Assembly: GCA_905221605.1 (NCBI GenBank)
Contig: CAJNDS010002147.1
Span: forward strand, 235,141 to 299,140
Direction of reading: 5' to 3'
Length of the DNA: 64,000 nucleotides
Source: Symbiodinium natans
Taxonomy: Eukaryota > Sar > Dinophyceae > Suessiales > Symbiodiniaceae
Shown here: in pieces, positions 49,030 through 59,051 of the stretch
Position numbering within the stretch: the stretch's first letter is position 1
Layout of the letters: every line of letters starts with the position of its first letter
The notes under the pieces: model-generated
Database searches by the model: none
What the model saw: only the letters and a program-made list of their open reading frames with translations
What the model was told of the DNA's origin: nothing
Translations under genes and position numbers: made by a program

Positions 49030-49251
49030 AGCGGCCATGATGAAAACGTTGCTCTTTCGGACCCTTCCTTCTCGTTGTACAAGTTCTCCGCACTCCCAGC
49101 CGCGAAAGGGCAGCACTTTGTTAACACCATTATGGCTTTGTACACCAAATGCCATGGAAACGGAAGGGACAGGGGATAAACCTCTGTAAACCTTTACTTC
49201 AAAAGTACAGGAAACAGAGAGATCAGAGGAGTAATGTACGCAGATGATAAG
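49030..49251 (+). pseudogene. Exon of an unidentified gene remnant with an in-frame TAA
   Basis: Acceptor ACTGTCCTAGCAG|AGC with a CTAAG-type branch site upstream. 74 codons in phase 0: SGHDENVALSDPSFSLYKFS, ALPAAKGQHFVNTIMALYTK, CHGNGRDRG, TAA at 49,177, then TSVNLYFKSTGNREIRGVMY, ADDK. It ends AAG|GTAAGAAG. Sequence on both sides of the TAA looks coding in the same frame, so I read a disabled gene; ending at the TAA is the alternative. Part of the 3' half is duplicated at 50,321 and 52,333. No family recognised. Confidence 0.5.
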
Positions 49252-49321
49252 GTAAGAAGAGGGACCAGGATAATTTGTCACTCCATCTCCCCTCTTCCTT
49301 CCTCTCCTCCTTTTCTCGCAG
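49252..49321 (+). other. 70-base intron
   Basis: GTAAGAAGAG to CTCCTTTTCTCGCAG with a continuous pyrimidine stretch. The two later copies carry GTATGA instead of GTAAGA and have lost the acceptor (CTCGCG). Confidence 0.6.
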
Positions 49322-49348
49322 AATGAGATATATAGGAAGAAATGGTGA
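49322..49348 (+). pseudogene. Terminal exon of the gene remnant
   Basis: Continues in phase 0 from 49,251: NEIYRKKW then TGA. The following CT-rich sequence would be the 3' untranslated region. The copy at 52,493-52,519 has CGA in place of the stop. Confidence 0.5.
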
Positions 49349-49392
49349 GGAAGAACAGACTGAAGTGGAGAGGAAAACTACCTCTCTACCTA

Positions 49393-49443
<51 letters not shown>

Positions 49444-50320
49444 TTCACTTTCATTCTCTCATTCTCTATCTTCCACTCTCCCTCTCCCTGTCTCCAGAAA
49501 CTGAAGAGCAGAAAGCAAGAGAGGAGAAAGTAGACATAGGCCCATAGGCGGGGGCATGACCTCTTTTTTGTTTCTGCTTTGTCTTTTATCCTTCTTCTTC
49601 CTTTTTCTATGAGAGCGCAGGAAAGGAAAGGAAAGGAGAAGCGGGAAAAAAGGCCCCCTCAGTCTTCCGGGAATACACGACAAGACAAGGAACGGAGAGC
49701 TTGTCGTTCCCCCCCTCCCTTGCTCAGCTTTGCCACATCGAGGCAGACAAAAAGGCAAGGAGGACGGGCGCACAAAAGGAGGCCCATTTGTGCCTGCCTT
49801 CCTTCTGCTCTTTCATTCCTTCCTTTTCCACTGTTGTCAGAAAAGAAGAAGCAAAGAGAAGAGACGAAGAGAGGAAGGTTTTGGAGAAGGGGGCGGAACC
49901 CTCTCCTTCCCTTGTCTCTCCCTTCCTATCGTTCCTCCCTCTTTCATTTTCATTCTCTCATTCTCTCTCTTCCTCTCTCCCTCTCCCTGTCCCTCGCTCT
50001 CCTTCCTCCCCCTCATGCGTTTTCTCAGTGATAAGGAGACGGGGAAGAAAGACTGGGAAAGGAACGCTCCCCCAGCCACCCCCCGTCGCAGACATTTCTT
50101 ACGTATCAGAGTCCAGAAACTGAAGAGCAGAAAGCAAAGAGAGGAGAAAGTAGACATAGGCCCATAGGCGGGGGCATGACCTCTTTTTTGTTTCTGCTTT
50201 ATCTTTTATCCTTCTTCTTCCTTTTTCTATGAGAGCGCAGGAAAGAAAATGAAACGAGAGGTGGGTAAAAAGGCCCCCTCAGTCTTCCCGCAACTCTCTG
50301 GGAAAACACGACAAGACAAG

Positions 50321-50507
50321 GGAACCTTTACTTCAAAAGAACAGGAGACAGAAGAGAACAGAGGAGTAATGTTCGCAGATGATAAGGTATGAAGAGGGAC
50401 CAGATAACTTGTCACTCCATCTGCCCTCTTCCTTGCTGTCCTCTTTTCTTCTTCCTCTTCTCTCCTCCTTTTCTCGCGAATGAGATATATAGGAAGAAAT
50501 GGTGAGG
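50321..50507 (+). pseudogene. Duplicated gene tail, copy 2
   Basis: GGAACCTTTACTTCAAAAGA onward matches 49,188-49,357. The frame now reads GVMFADDK, the donor is GTATGA, and the acceptor AG is missing. Confidence 0.65.
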
Positions 50508-52332
50508 AAGAACAGACTGAAGTGGAAAGCAAAACAACAGAAAGTTGCCACGCCTTGCGGTTGCTCGCCTTTCCTCTTTATTATCTATCTATCTACCTAC
50601 ACCCTCTCTCTCTCTCTATCTTTCCTTTCTCTTTCACTCTCATTCTCTCATTCTCTTTCTTCCTCTCTCCCTCTCCTTGTCCCTCGCTCTCACTCTCCAC
50701 TTCTCCTTCCTCCCCCTCATGCATTTTCTCATTGATAAGGAGACAGGGAAGAAAGATTGGGAAAGGAACGCCCCCCCCCTGTGGCGGACATTTCTTACGT
50801 ATCAGAGTCCAGAAATCGAAGAGCAGAAAGCAAGAGAGGAGAAAGTAGACATAGGCCCATAGGCGGGGGCATGACCCCCTTTTTTGTTTCTGCTTTGTCT
50901 TTTATCCTTCTTCTTCCTTTTTCTATGAGAGCGCAGGAAAGAACAGGAAAGGAGAAGCGGGAAAAAAGGCCCCCGCAGTCTTCCCGCAACTCTCCGGGAA
51001 CACACGACAAGACAAGAAAACGGAGAGCTTGTCGTTCCCCCCCTCCCTTGCTCAGCTTTGCCACATCGAGGCAGACAAAAAGGCAAGGAGGACGGGCGCA
51101 CAAAAGGAGGCCCATTTGTGCCTGTCTTCCTTCTGCTCTTTCATTCCTTCCTTTCCCACTGTTGTCAGAAAAGAAGCAGCAAAGAGAAGAGACGAAGAGA
51201 GGAGAGGAACGAAGAAAGATTTGGAAAAGGGGGCGGAACCCTCTCCTTCCCTTATGTCTCCCTTCCTATCGTTCCTCCCTCTTTCACTTTCATTCTCTCA
51301 TTCTCTCTCTTCTTCTCTCCCTCTCCCTGTCCCTCGCTCTCACTCTCCACTTCTCCTTCCTCCCCCTCATGCGTTTTCTCATTGATAAGGAGACAGGGAA
51401 GAAAGACTGGGAAAGGAACGCTCCCCCTGCCACCCCCCGTCGCAGACATTTCTTACGTATCAGAGTCCAGAAACTGAAGAGCAGAAAGCAAGAGAGGAGA
51501 AAGTAGACATAGGCCCGTAGGCGGGGGCATGACCTCTTTTTTGTTTCTGCTTTGTCTTTTATCCTTCTTCTTCTTCCTTTTTCTATGAGAGTGCAGGAAA
51601 GAACAGGAAAGGAGAAGCGAAAAAAAGGCCCCCGCAGTCTTCCCGCAACTCTCCGGGAATTCACGACAAGACAAGAAAACGGAGAGCTTGTCGTTCCCCC
51701 CTTCCCTTGCTCAGCTTTGCCACATCGAGGCAGACAAAAAGGCAAGGAGGACGGGCGCACAAAAGGAGGCCCATTTGTGCCTGTCTTCCTTCTGCTCTTT
51801 CATTCCTTCCTTTCCCACTGTTGTCAGAAAAGAAGCAGCTAAGAGAAGAGACGAAGAGAGGAGAGGAACGAAGAAGGATTTGGAGAAGGGGGCGGAACCC
51901 TCTCCTTCCCTTATGTTTCCCTTCCTATCGTTCCTCCCTCTTTCACTTTCATTCTCTCACTCTCTTTCTTCTTCTCTCCCTCTCCCTGTCCCTCGCTCTC
52001 ACTCTCCACTTCTCCTTCCTCCCCCTCATGCGTTTTCTCATTGATAAGGAGACAGGGAAGAAAGACTGGGAAAGGAACGCTCCCCCTGCCACCCCCTGTC
52101 GCAGACATTTCTTACGTATCAGAGTCCAGAAACTGAAGAGCAGAAAGCAAGAGAGGAGAAAGTAGACATAGGCCCATAGGCGGGGGCATGACCTCTTTTT
52201 TGTTTCTGCTTTGTCATTTATCCTTCTTCTTCCTTTTTCTATGAGAGCGCAGGAAAGGAAAGGAAAGGAGAGGCGGGAAAAAATGCCCCCGCAGTCTTCC
52301 CGCAACACTCTGGGAAAACATGACAAGACAAG

Positions 52333-52520
52333 GGAACCTTTACTTCAAAAGAACAGGAGACAGAAGAGAACAGAGGAGTAATGTTCGCAGATGATAAGGT
52401 ATGAAGAGGGACCAGATAACTTGTCACTCCATCTGCCCTCTTCCTTGCTGTCCTCTTTTCTTCTTCCTCTTCTCTCCTCCTTTTCTCGCGAATGAGATAT
52501 ATAGGAAGAAATGGCGAGGA
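52333..52520 (+). pseudogene. Duplicated gene tail, copy 3
   Basis: Nearly identical to copy 2, with the terminal TGA changed to CGA. Copies 2 and 3 share the acceptor loss, so they derive from each other rather than independently from copy 1. Confidence 0.65.
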
Positions 52521-53575
52521 AGAACAGACTGAAGTGGAAAGGAAAACAACAGAAAGTTGCCACGCCTTGCGGTTGCTCGCCTTTCCTCTTTATTATCTAT
52601 CTATCTACCTACACCCTCTCTCTCTCTCTCTATCTTTCCTTTCTCTTTCACTCTCATTCTCTCATTCTCTTTCTTCCTCTCTCCATCTCCTTGTCCCTCG
52701 CTCTCACTCTCCACTTCTCCTTCCTCCCCCTCATGCGTTTTCTCATTGATAAGGAGACAGGGAAGAAAGACTGGGAAAGGAAAGCTCCCCCTGCCACCCC
52801 CTGTCGCAGACATTTCTTACGTGTCAGAGTCCAGAAACTGAAGAGCAGAAAGCAAGAGAGGAGAAAGTAGACATAGGCCCATAGGCGGGGGCATGACCCC
52901 CTTTTTGTTTCTGCTTTGTCTTTTATCCTTCTTCTTCCTTTTTCTATGAGAGCGCAGGAAAGGCAAGGAAAGGAAAGGAGAGGCGGGAAAAAAGGCCCCC
53001 GCAGTCTTCCCGCAACACTCTGGGAAAACACGACAAGACAAGGGGCACGGAGAGCTTGTCGTTCCCCCCCTCCCTTGCTCACCTTTGCCACATCGAGGCA
53101 GACAAAAAGGCAAGGAGGACGGGCGCACAAAAGGAGGCCCATTTGTGCCTGCCTTCCTTCTGCTCTTTCATTCCTTCCCTTTCCCACTGTTGTCAGAAAA
53201 GAAGAAGCAAAGAGAAGAGACGAAGAGAGGAGAGGAATGAAGAAGGTTTTGGAGAGGGGGGCGGAACACCCTTCTCTTATCTCTACCTTCCTATTCTTTT
53301 CATCTTTCCGGCGGTTCCTTCCATAACTTGGACTTGTGAGAAAGCGACGAGAGGCCAAGATCAGGGGGGTGACTCGCTATTGTGTTACCTCATAGTTGTT
53401 TCATTTTTCTTGAAAAACAGAAAGGCCCCCTCCGACTTGTTTCCAAGGATGAGTGAGTTTGCTAAGCCATAAACCCAACTTAAACTCTGACATGCTTCAG
53501 GCATAAAGCATTCAATGGTTTTAATAGGGAAAGAAGGACAAGACCTCACATTATACCTAAAGGTCCATGGCACAT

Positions 53576-53594
53576 ACCCTCTATACCCTCTATG
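53576..53594. repeat. Right direct repeat flanking the 12-kb element
   Basis: Identical 19 bases to 41,502-41,520, nine bases outside the right inverted repeat. Confidence 0.6.
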
Positions 53595-53678
53595 CCCCTC
53601 TGTAATACCCTCCCCAAAACCCTACAAGCCCCCCAAAACCCTAGCCCCCAAGCCCCTACGTACTCAGAGCGCTGCAAG

Positions 53679-53717
53679 GAGCGGCCGCCGGACGAGCAAG
53701 TCAATACCAAAGGCCAT
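53679..53717 (+). CDS. Short exon-like island
   Basis: GAGCGCTGCAAG|GAG, frame ERPPDEQVNTKGH before TGA. Another frame (SAARSGRRTSKSIPKAIECV) is open across the same island. Confidence 0.4.
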
Positions 53718-53747
53718 TGAGTGCGTTTAGGGTCCAGGGAAGGGGGG

Positions 53748-53936
53748 CAGGGTTTAGGGTTTAGGGTTTAGGGTTTAGGGTTTAGGGTTTAGGGTTTAGG
53801 GTTTAGGGTTTAGGGTTTAGGGTTTAGGGTTTAGGGTTTAGGGTTTAGGGTTTAGGGTTTAGGGTTTAGGGTTTAGGGTTTAGGGTTTAGGGTTTAGGGT
53901 TTAGGGTTTAGGGTTTAGGGTTTAGGGTTTAGGGTT
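53748..53936. repeat. Longest perfect TTTAGGG tract
   Basis: About 26 uninterrupted TTTAGGG units. It is internal to the window, with exon-like islands on both sides, so it is not the chromosome end. Confidence 0.97.
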
Positions 53937-53996
53937 CCCGCCTTTTGGTGCCTCAAAGTAGCCGAGCAAGGGGGGTTCATCCGTTTGGGTAGGGTA
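53937..53996 (+). CDS. Exon-like island, unidentified
   Basis: Frame PAFWCLKVAEQGGFIRLG directly after the TTTAGGG tract; an acceptor CCTCAAAG lies inside. Weak. Confidence 0.35.
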
Positions 53997-54329
53997 GGGG
54001 GCTTGTGAGAATTTGCGTTTTGTTGAGTTAAGGGTCGTGAGGGCTTGGCGTCTAGGATTTCGGTACCTGTAAGCCCTAGGCCCTAGAAGCCCCCCCAAGC
54101 CCTAACTGTTCTAAAGAAGCCGAAAACTCTACGTCCTGTTAGTTTCAAACGCAGGCCTTGACATCCTGATAAGCAACCCTATCAAACCCTGACAACCTCT
54201 GAAAAGCGCGAAACGCTTTACAAACCTCTAAAGCACGTTAACCCCCCTACTTAAACTTCTCCGAACCCCAAAAAACCGATGCAGACCCGATTATTGATTG
54301 AAACCTTCAATCTGAACCCGAAAACCTAA

Positions 54330-54565
54330 GCCCCAAACCCTAAACCCTAAACCCTAAACCCTAAACCCTAAACCCTAAACCCTAAACCCTAAACCCTAAA
54401 CCCTAAACCCTAAACCCTAAACCCTAAACCCTAAACCCTAAACAACCCTAAACCCTAAACCCTAAACCCTAAACAACCCTAAACCCTAAACCCTAATCCC
54501 TAAACCCTAAACCCTAAACCCTAAACCCTAAACCCTAAAACCCTAAACCCTAAACACTAAACCCC
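54330..54565. repeat. CCCTAAA tract
   Basis: About thirty units with a few CCCTAAACAA slips. The preceding stretch, 54,000-54,330, holds one small open island (54,155-54,189, LDILISNPIKP) and otherwise degenerate repeat. Confidence 0.94.
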
Positions 54566-54594
54566 GAAAAGCCGCCCCACGACGCCCGCTTCAG

Positions 54595-54663
54595 ATGCCC
54601 TTGGAGCGCGGGTACGCGCCGAAGGTAGCGCTGCCGCCCGCAGTCCCGAAGGCTGGTGCCTGG
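54595..54663 (+). CDS. Exon with good splice sites
   Basis: CGCCCGCTTCAG|ATG, frame MPLERGYAPKVALPPAVPKA then GAW, donor TGG|GTGGGT; phase 0. Confidence 0.5.
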
Positions 54664-55277
54664 GTGGGTTTAGGGTTTAGGGTTTAGGGTTTAGGGTTTA
54701 GGGTTCAGGGCTCATGGGGATTTAGGGTTTGGGGCAAGGTTTTCCGGTTTAGGTAGCAAAGGGGTTTGTAGGGCGGTCTAGTTTAGGGGTGACGTAAGGG
54801 GCTGGGCCTACATACAGAATGGTTTTGAGGGACACTCACATGGGCATAGGGTTTATATGGGGTTTAAGAGGCTGCTAGAGGTTTGATTGAGTCATATATA
54901 AAACACCTGAACCCCAAACCCTAAACCCTAAACCCTGAACCCTAAACCCTAAACCCTAAACCCTAAACCCTAAACCCTACACCCTAAACCCTAAACCCTA
55001 AACCCTAAAAACACATGTTTTTGTTTCTTTCTTTACCTTTCACCTCAATGTTTCGGCCCCTCGAGTCGGTCTAGGGATCGAGGGTTACCAGCCCTGACAA
55101 CTGCCTGTCCTCAAAGCCCCAACCCCCGAACCCCGAACCCTGAACCCCTAAACCCGAAACCCCGAACCTAACCTAAGCCCTTAACCCTCCCCCAGCCCTC
55201 CTAGCCCTAAACCCCAAAACCCCCCAAACCCCTGAACCCTAAACCCTTGCAGCCCTACAACCCCCAAACCCGGGTAG

Positions 55278-55372
55278 GCGAGCCCAGCTCCGCTGGGACA
55301 CAGCCCACCGCCAGCGAAAGTGCCTGCCGTGACTCCTTCGCCGGCCCCGCTGTGGCCCAAGGCCCTGAAAAG
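55278..55372 (+). CDS. Proline-rich exon-like island
   Basis: CCGGGTAG|GCG, frame ASPAPLGHSPPPAKVPAVTP then SPAPLWPKALK, donor AAAAG|GTTTAGG. Confidence 0.48.
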
Positions 55373-55625
55373 GTTTAGGGTTTAGGGTTTAGGGTTTAAG
55401 GTTTAGGGTTTAGGGTTTAGGGTTTAGGGAGCTCGGGGTTACGGGGTTTTGGGAGCTTGGGGTTGTGGGGGGGCGTCGGGCTTACGTAGGGGCTTTAGGG
55501 CTTGGGGTTTCGGGTTTAGGGTTTCGGGTTGGTTTAGGGGGCACCAACTTGGAATGCTTTCCGACTTCCCCATGTTTTAGCGATAGAACCGAAGGTTGGG
55601 ATCTGGGGCCGCTCGGGGTTTAGGG

Positions 55626-55870
55626 GACCCTAAACCCTAAACCCTAACCCTAAACCCTAAACCCTAAACCCTAAACCCTAAACCCTAAACCCTAAACCCT
55701 AAACCCTAAACCCTAAACCCTAAACCCTAAACCCTAAACCCTAAACCCTAAACCCTAAACCCTCAACCCTGAACCCTGAACCCTAAACCCTAAACCCTAA
55801 ACCCTAAACCCTAAACCCTAAACCCTAAACCCTAAACCCGAAACCCGAAACCCGAATCCCGAAGCCCGAA
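55626..55870. repeat. CCCTAAA tract
   Basis: About thirty CCCTAAA units, then CCCGAAA variants. Confidence 0.95.
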
Positions 55871-55899
55871 ACCCTAAACCCTAAACCCTAAACCGGGCG

Positions 55900-56139
55900 G
55901 ACGTAGGGGACTTCGGATCCTCCTCAACCCTTCATGGCATAGTTCCCGAGCCGCCTGGGGGAGGGCAGGGTCATGAGATTCTACCTTGGAACACTAAGGT
56001 TGTGCCCCGGATTGGTTTGGGGACCCTTGTTCAAGATTTTTCTAAGGGAATTCAAGGGCCATATTTTGGGATATTCCCCCTTAGACTAGCAGTCCTTTGC
56101 AGGGATAATTTTGGGGGAAGCATCCCAAAGTCTGTCAAT
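55900..56139 (+). CDS. 80-codon ORF containing a family 2 element in frame
   Basis: Open from the repeat edge to TGA at 56,140: DVGDFGSSSTLHGIVPEPPG, GGQGHEILPWNTKVVPRIGL, GTLVQDFSKGIQGPYFGIFP, LRLAVLCRDNFGGSIPKSVN. The last third coincides with the element at 56,067-56,127. Either the element is read through as coding, or the exon ends earlier and the rest is chance. Confidence 0.45.
56067..56127. mobile_element. Family 2 element, copy D
   Basis: TGGGATATTCCCCCTTAGAC at the left, TTTTGGGGGAAGCATCCCA at the right; 61 bp, the shortest copy. Confidence 0.7.
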
Positions 56140-56318
56140 TGAGGGAAACCTCCCTAAACCCTAAACCCTACACCCTAAACCCTAAACCCTAAACCCAAAC
56201 CCCAAACCCTAAACCCTAAACCCTAAACCCTAAACCCTAAACGCTAAACCCCAAACCCTAAACCCTAAACCCTTTTAGGGGCACATCCTTAGGGGTCCGA
56301 GTCTGACTCCCTTGACAG

Positions 56319-56391
56319 GGTTCGGTCGCCATAAACACCCCAAAAAGCTCCGAGGCTCTCTCTGAACCCCAAAGGGCCCCCAAGCCCTGGG
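56319..56391 (+). CDS. Exon-like island, unidentified
   Basis: CTCCCTTGACAG|GGT, frame GSVAINTPKSSEALSEPQRA then PKPW, donor GG|GTTTAGG. Confidence 0.48.
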
Positions 56392-56465
56392 GGTTTAGGG
56401 TTTAGGGTTTAGGATTTAGGGTTTCGGGTTAAGGGTTTAGGGTTTAGGGTACAGCCTGATTGCAG

Positions 56466-56562
56466 GACTCGAGCTCGCGATTGTGCGGGCCTCGGCGATG
56501 TGGCAACTCCCGAAGAGCCTGCTACGCCTCAGCTCCGGAATCCACCTTGAAGTCATATTGAG
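56466..56562 (+). CDS. Exon-like island, unidentified
   Basis: GCCTGATTGCAG|GA, frame LELAIVRASAMWQLPKSLLR then LSSGIHLEVILRT. Strongly helical. A longer minus-strand frame through the same region is a repeat-driven shadow. Confidence 0.55.
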
Positions 56563-56702
56563 GACCCCAAAACCCCAAACCCCAAACCCCAAACCCAAGA
56601 CCCAAAACCCAAAATCCAAAACCCTAAACCCAAAACCCTAAACCAAAAACCCAAAACCCTAAACCCTAACTCCCTTTTTTGGGTTCCTGGGTCATCCCCG
56701 AG

Positions 56703-56790
56703 GTCCGTCTACAGCGCCGGCTATCAAGGCATGCGGCCCTACATGGAGGCCCGGCTGGCCGCCCCGCGCGCTTGCTTTGTTTCTTTTGTT
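56703..56790 (+). CDS. Exon-like island, unidentified
   Basis: GTCATCCCCGAG|G, frame SVYSAGYQGMRPYMEARLAA then PRACFV. Confidence 0.48.
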
Positions 56791-57116
56791 TGTTCCGAGG
56801 TTCGCAGAAGCCCCTACGCCTTGAACCCTAAACCCTAAACCCTAAGCCCTAAGCCCTAAACCCTAAACCCTAAACCCTAAACCCTAAACCCTAAACCCTA
56901 AACCCTAAACCCCTAAGAACTAAACCCCAAGCCCTAAACCCTCAACCGTAAACCGGGTTTGGGAATGCAAAACTCCCAAACTCCAAAGACCAAACCCAAA
57001 ACCCCCAACCCTAAACCCAAGACCCCCAAACCCTCAACCCTAAACCCCAGACCCTAAACCCCAGACCCTAAATCCTGAACCCCAAACTCTAAACCCTGAT
57101 TCCCAAGTGCGGACAG

Positions 57117-57200
57117 GATCGGGCGTGCGGCCAGATTGCGATACCTGGCTTCCCGAAGGCCTAACCGCCGGTGCCGTCGGACGACAAGTCAGCTTGTCGG
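57117..57200 (+). CDS. Exon-like island, Arg-rich
   Basis: GTGCGGACAG|G, frame IGRAARLRYLASRRPNRRCR then RTTSQLV, donor TCGG|GTTTAGG. Confidence 0.45.
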
Positions 57201-57384
57201 GTTTAGGGGCTTAGGGTGTGGGGTTTCGGGGTTTCGGGGTTTTGGGGTTTTGGGGTTTAGGGTTTGGGGGTTAAAGGGTTTAGGGGTTTAGAGCTTTAGG
57301 GGTTTAGGGGTTCAGGGGTTCATGGTGTAGGGTTTGTGTGTACGTATAGGTTTTAGGACCTAAGGGGTTCGGGATCCATTGCAG

Positions 57385-57471
57385 GCACGGAGGCACGAAG
57401 CTTCGAAGCCCATTCCCTCACACCCCCATTGCGACATCTCGAAACCGACGCCCGCAGAAGCACCGATCAGG
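57385..57471 (+). CDS. Exon-like island, unidentified
   Basis: GATCCATTGCAG|GCA, frame ARRHEASKPIPSHPHCDISK then PTPAEAPIR, donor AGG|GTTTAGG; phase 0. Confidence 0.5.
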
Positions 57472-57595
57472 GTTTAGGGTTTAGGGGTTTAGGTTTTAGG
57501 GTTTAGGGTTTAGGGTTTAGGGCAACGAGGACGCAGAGTAGGCCCTTCTTTCAATCTTTTTGGGGTTTAGTTTCCCTTGAAACCCCTCAAAACAG

Positions 57596-57691
57596 GGCAC
57601 TCTTACTCTTGGGATACTCTCGAGTCGAGTCATCGGACCATTGAAAAGAAGGAGTTTCGTATCTGAAGGGAACCCACTGGTTCTCAACTCA
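57596..57691 (+). CDS. Possible terminal exon
   Basis: CCTCAAAACAG|GGC, frame GTLTLGILSSRVIGPLKRRS then FVSEGNPLVLNS, stop TGA. Another frame is open for part of it. Confidence 0.45.
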
Positions 57692-57749
57692 TGATAGAAC
57701 TGATAGTTTAGGGGATTAGGGGTTTAGGGTTTAGGGTTTAGGGCTTCGG

Positions 57750-57812
57750 ACAGAACTGATAGACTTTTTCGGGAAACTAGATAGACTGATCAAGAATCGA
57801 CGACCCAGACCC
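57750..57812 (+). CDS. Short coding island
   Basis: Frame TELIDFFGKLDRLIKNRRPR then P before TAA. Protein-like; boundaries unclear. Confidence 0.4.
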
Positions 57813-57989
57813 TAAGCCCTCAACCCTAATACAATGGGCTTTAGGTCTGTATTTGCAGATCGAAGTACTAAGTAGGGTTCTCGCCATAGTTGCCCTACTT
57901 CTAGCCCTACTTGTAAGTGCCCCTAAACCCTAAACCCTAAACCCTAAACCCTGAACCCTAAACCCTAAACCCTAAACCCTAAACCCGAG

Positions 57990-58844
57990 ATGAGGGAGCA
58001 CCTCGAGCGACATGGAGCAGAAGGGGTTCTTCCTGAACTACGCTGGGGAGTTCGTCAATGGGTGGAGGAGGAGAAACGGGGTGCGCATTTCATGTTGCAA
58101 ATACTACGCCGCATTGAGGTGGAGGTCCTTGGGTGTGGTGGGGTGGAACTTCCCCGTGAACGGCGACCTCGTGACATCATGGGAGAGACGCGGGCTGTAA
58201 CGTGGGCGAGGCAGTTCCGGGAGAGACTGGGGCGCATCGCCAGGAGAGAAGCGCAAATTTCAGCGCCGAGACGTGCTGGGCGATCACGCTCACCGAGGCG
58301 AACCACTGGGGAGGCGGCTACTTCAAGCGGGGCGACGTCGTCCGGGACTACGCGCACAGACTTGGTGGATGGTGGGCTGGAGAACGGGGCGCCTGTGGAA
58401 CATGGAGTGCTGGCGGTGGCAGATGGGATGATGGCGATCGAGGATGGGGTGCTGGCGGTTGAGGATGGGATGCTGGCAGTCGCGGATGCCACGTTGGACA
58501 CTGCTGGGGAGGAGGAGAGTGGATTGGAGGAGGTGACAAGACGTGGAGGTGATGGGGAGGATGACAACTCCGACAGCGACGCCACGGTCCTGATGGTGAT
58601 GCCACTGCCTGGGTTGTGGACTACGTCTTTGCCATGGGCTACGTCTTCATCCTCGCCGTGGACTACGTCTTCCCGCTCTTTGCGAACCACAATGGGCGGT
58701 GGAGGAGGTGGTGAAAACCATGGGGTGGATCGTGCAGATGAAGAATGTCGCCCGGGGGGTGATGGTATGGGTGGTCGTGATCGTGGTCGTGTCCTGCCTG
58801 TTCGACTGGGGGTGGACTATGAATGTGAGGAGGGAGAGGAGGAG
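57990..58844 (+). CDS. 285-codon single-exon ORF, unidentified
   Basis: ATG follows CCCGAG at the edge of a CCCTAAA tract; stop TAG at 58,845. The N-terminal 100 residues are charged and helical (MREHLERHGAEGVLPELRWG). A basic SR-type patch (APRRAGRSRSPRRTTGE) sits near residues 90-108. Then comes a four-fold 9-10 residue repeat (VLAVADGMMAIEDG, VLAVEDG, MLAVADA), an acidic stretch and a Gly-rich C-terminus. Two other + frames (58,012-58,200; 58,202-58,462) also look coding, so a frameshifted copy is possible. A run of nine A follows at 58,910, compatible with retroposition. No family recognised. Confidence 0.5.
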
Positions 58845-58916
58845 TAGGGAAGCTGTTTCACAATACGGACCGGACAGCATTATTGCTGCACGCCAGTGAT
58901 TCCGGTTTTAAAAAAA

Positions 58917-59051
58917 AACCCTAAACCCTAAACCCTAAACCCTAAACCCTAAACCCTAAACCCTAAACCCTAAACCCTAAACCCTAAACCCTAAACCCTA
59001 AACCCTAAACCCTAAACCCTAAACCCTAAACCCTAAACCCTAAACCCTAAA
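58917..59051. repeat. CCCTAAA tract
   Basis: Nineteen near-perfect CCCTAAA units directly after the A run. Confidence 0.96.

Larger units (their letters stand above)
49350..53330. repeat. CT-rich tandem array, unit about 620-710 bp
   Basis: Six copies anchored by CCCATAGGCGGGGGCATGAC (one has CCCGTAGG) near 49,541, 50,160, 50,858, 51,517, 52,175 and 52,880. Each has CTCTCT-rich tracts, CCCCCTCATGCGTTTTCTCA, GACATTTCTTACGT and GAGAGCGCAGGAAAG. Two subtypes alternate: with AGAGCTTGTCGTTCCCCCC, or with the duplicated gene tail. Long Ser/Leu/Arg/Lys-rich frames on both strands follow the CT bias and are not credible genes. Confidence 0.9.
41527..53566. mobile_element. 12-kb block bounded by a perfect 24-base inverted repeat
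   Basis: The left end starts GGACCTTTAGGTATAATGTG and continues AGGT (41,527-41,550). The exact inverse ends the block at 53,543-53,566. The interior has no exon islands of the surrounding type and almost no TTTAGGG. It contains a hairpin satellite, tandem repeats, one gene remnant and CT-rich repeats. No transposase was recognised, so it may be a non-autonomous giant element or a composite. Confidence 0.7.

Noticed and set aside
49201-49251. GVMYADDK as the YxDD box of a reverse transcriptase
   Set aside because: No other reverse-transcriptase block is in the frame, and the protein ends about ten residues later; four residues alone are not evidence.
48985-49281. 98-codon minus-strand ORF
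   Set aside because: Shadow of the spliced + strand gene remnant, which has matching donor and acceptor sites.
49579-53472. Overlapping ORFs up to 249 codons on both strands
   Set aside because: All six frames are long because of CT/GA bias. Composition is Ser/Leu/Pro or Arg/Lys/Glu only, and frames do not persist between repeat copies.
53748-53936. Chromosome end (true telomere)
   Set aside because: Arrays occur in both orientations throughout, with exon islands on both sides; they are interstitial.
58055-58690. 211-codon minus-strand ORF
   Set aside because: Antisense to the 285-codon + ORF; Ser/Pro/Thr-biased, as expected for the complement of a GC-rich coding region, and against the consistent + orientation of the window.
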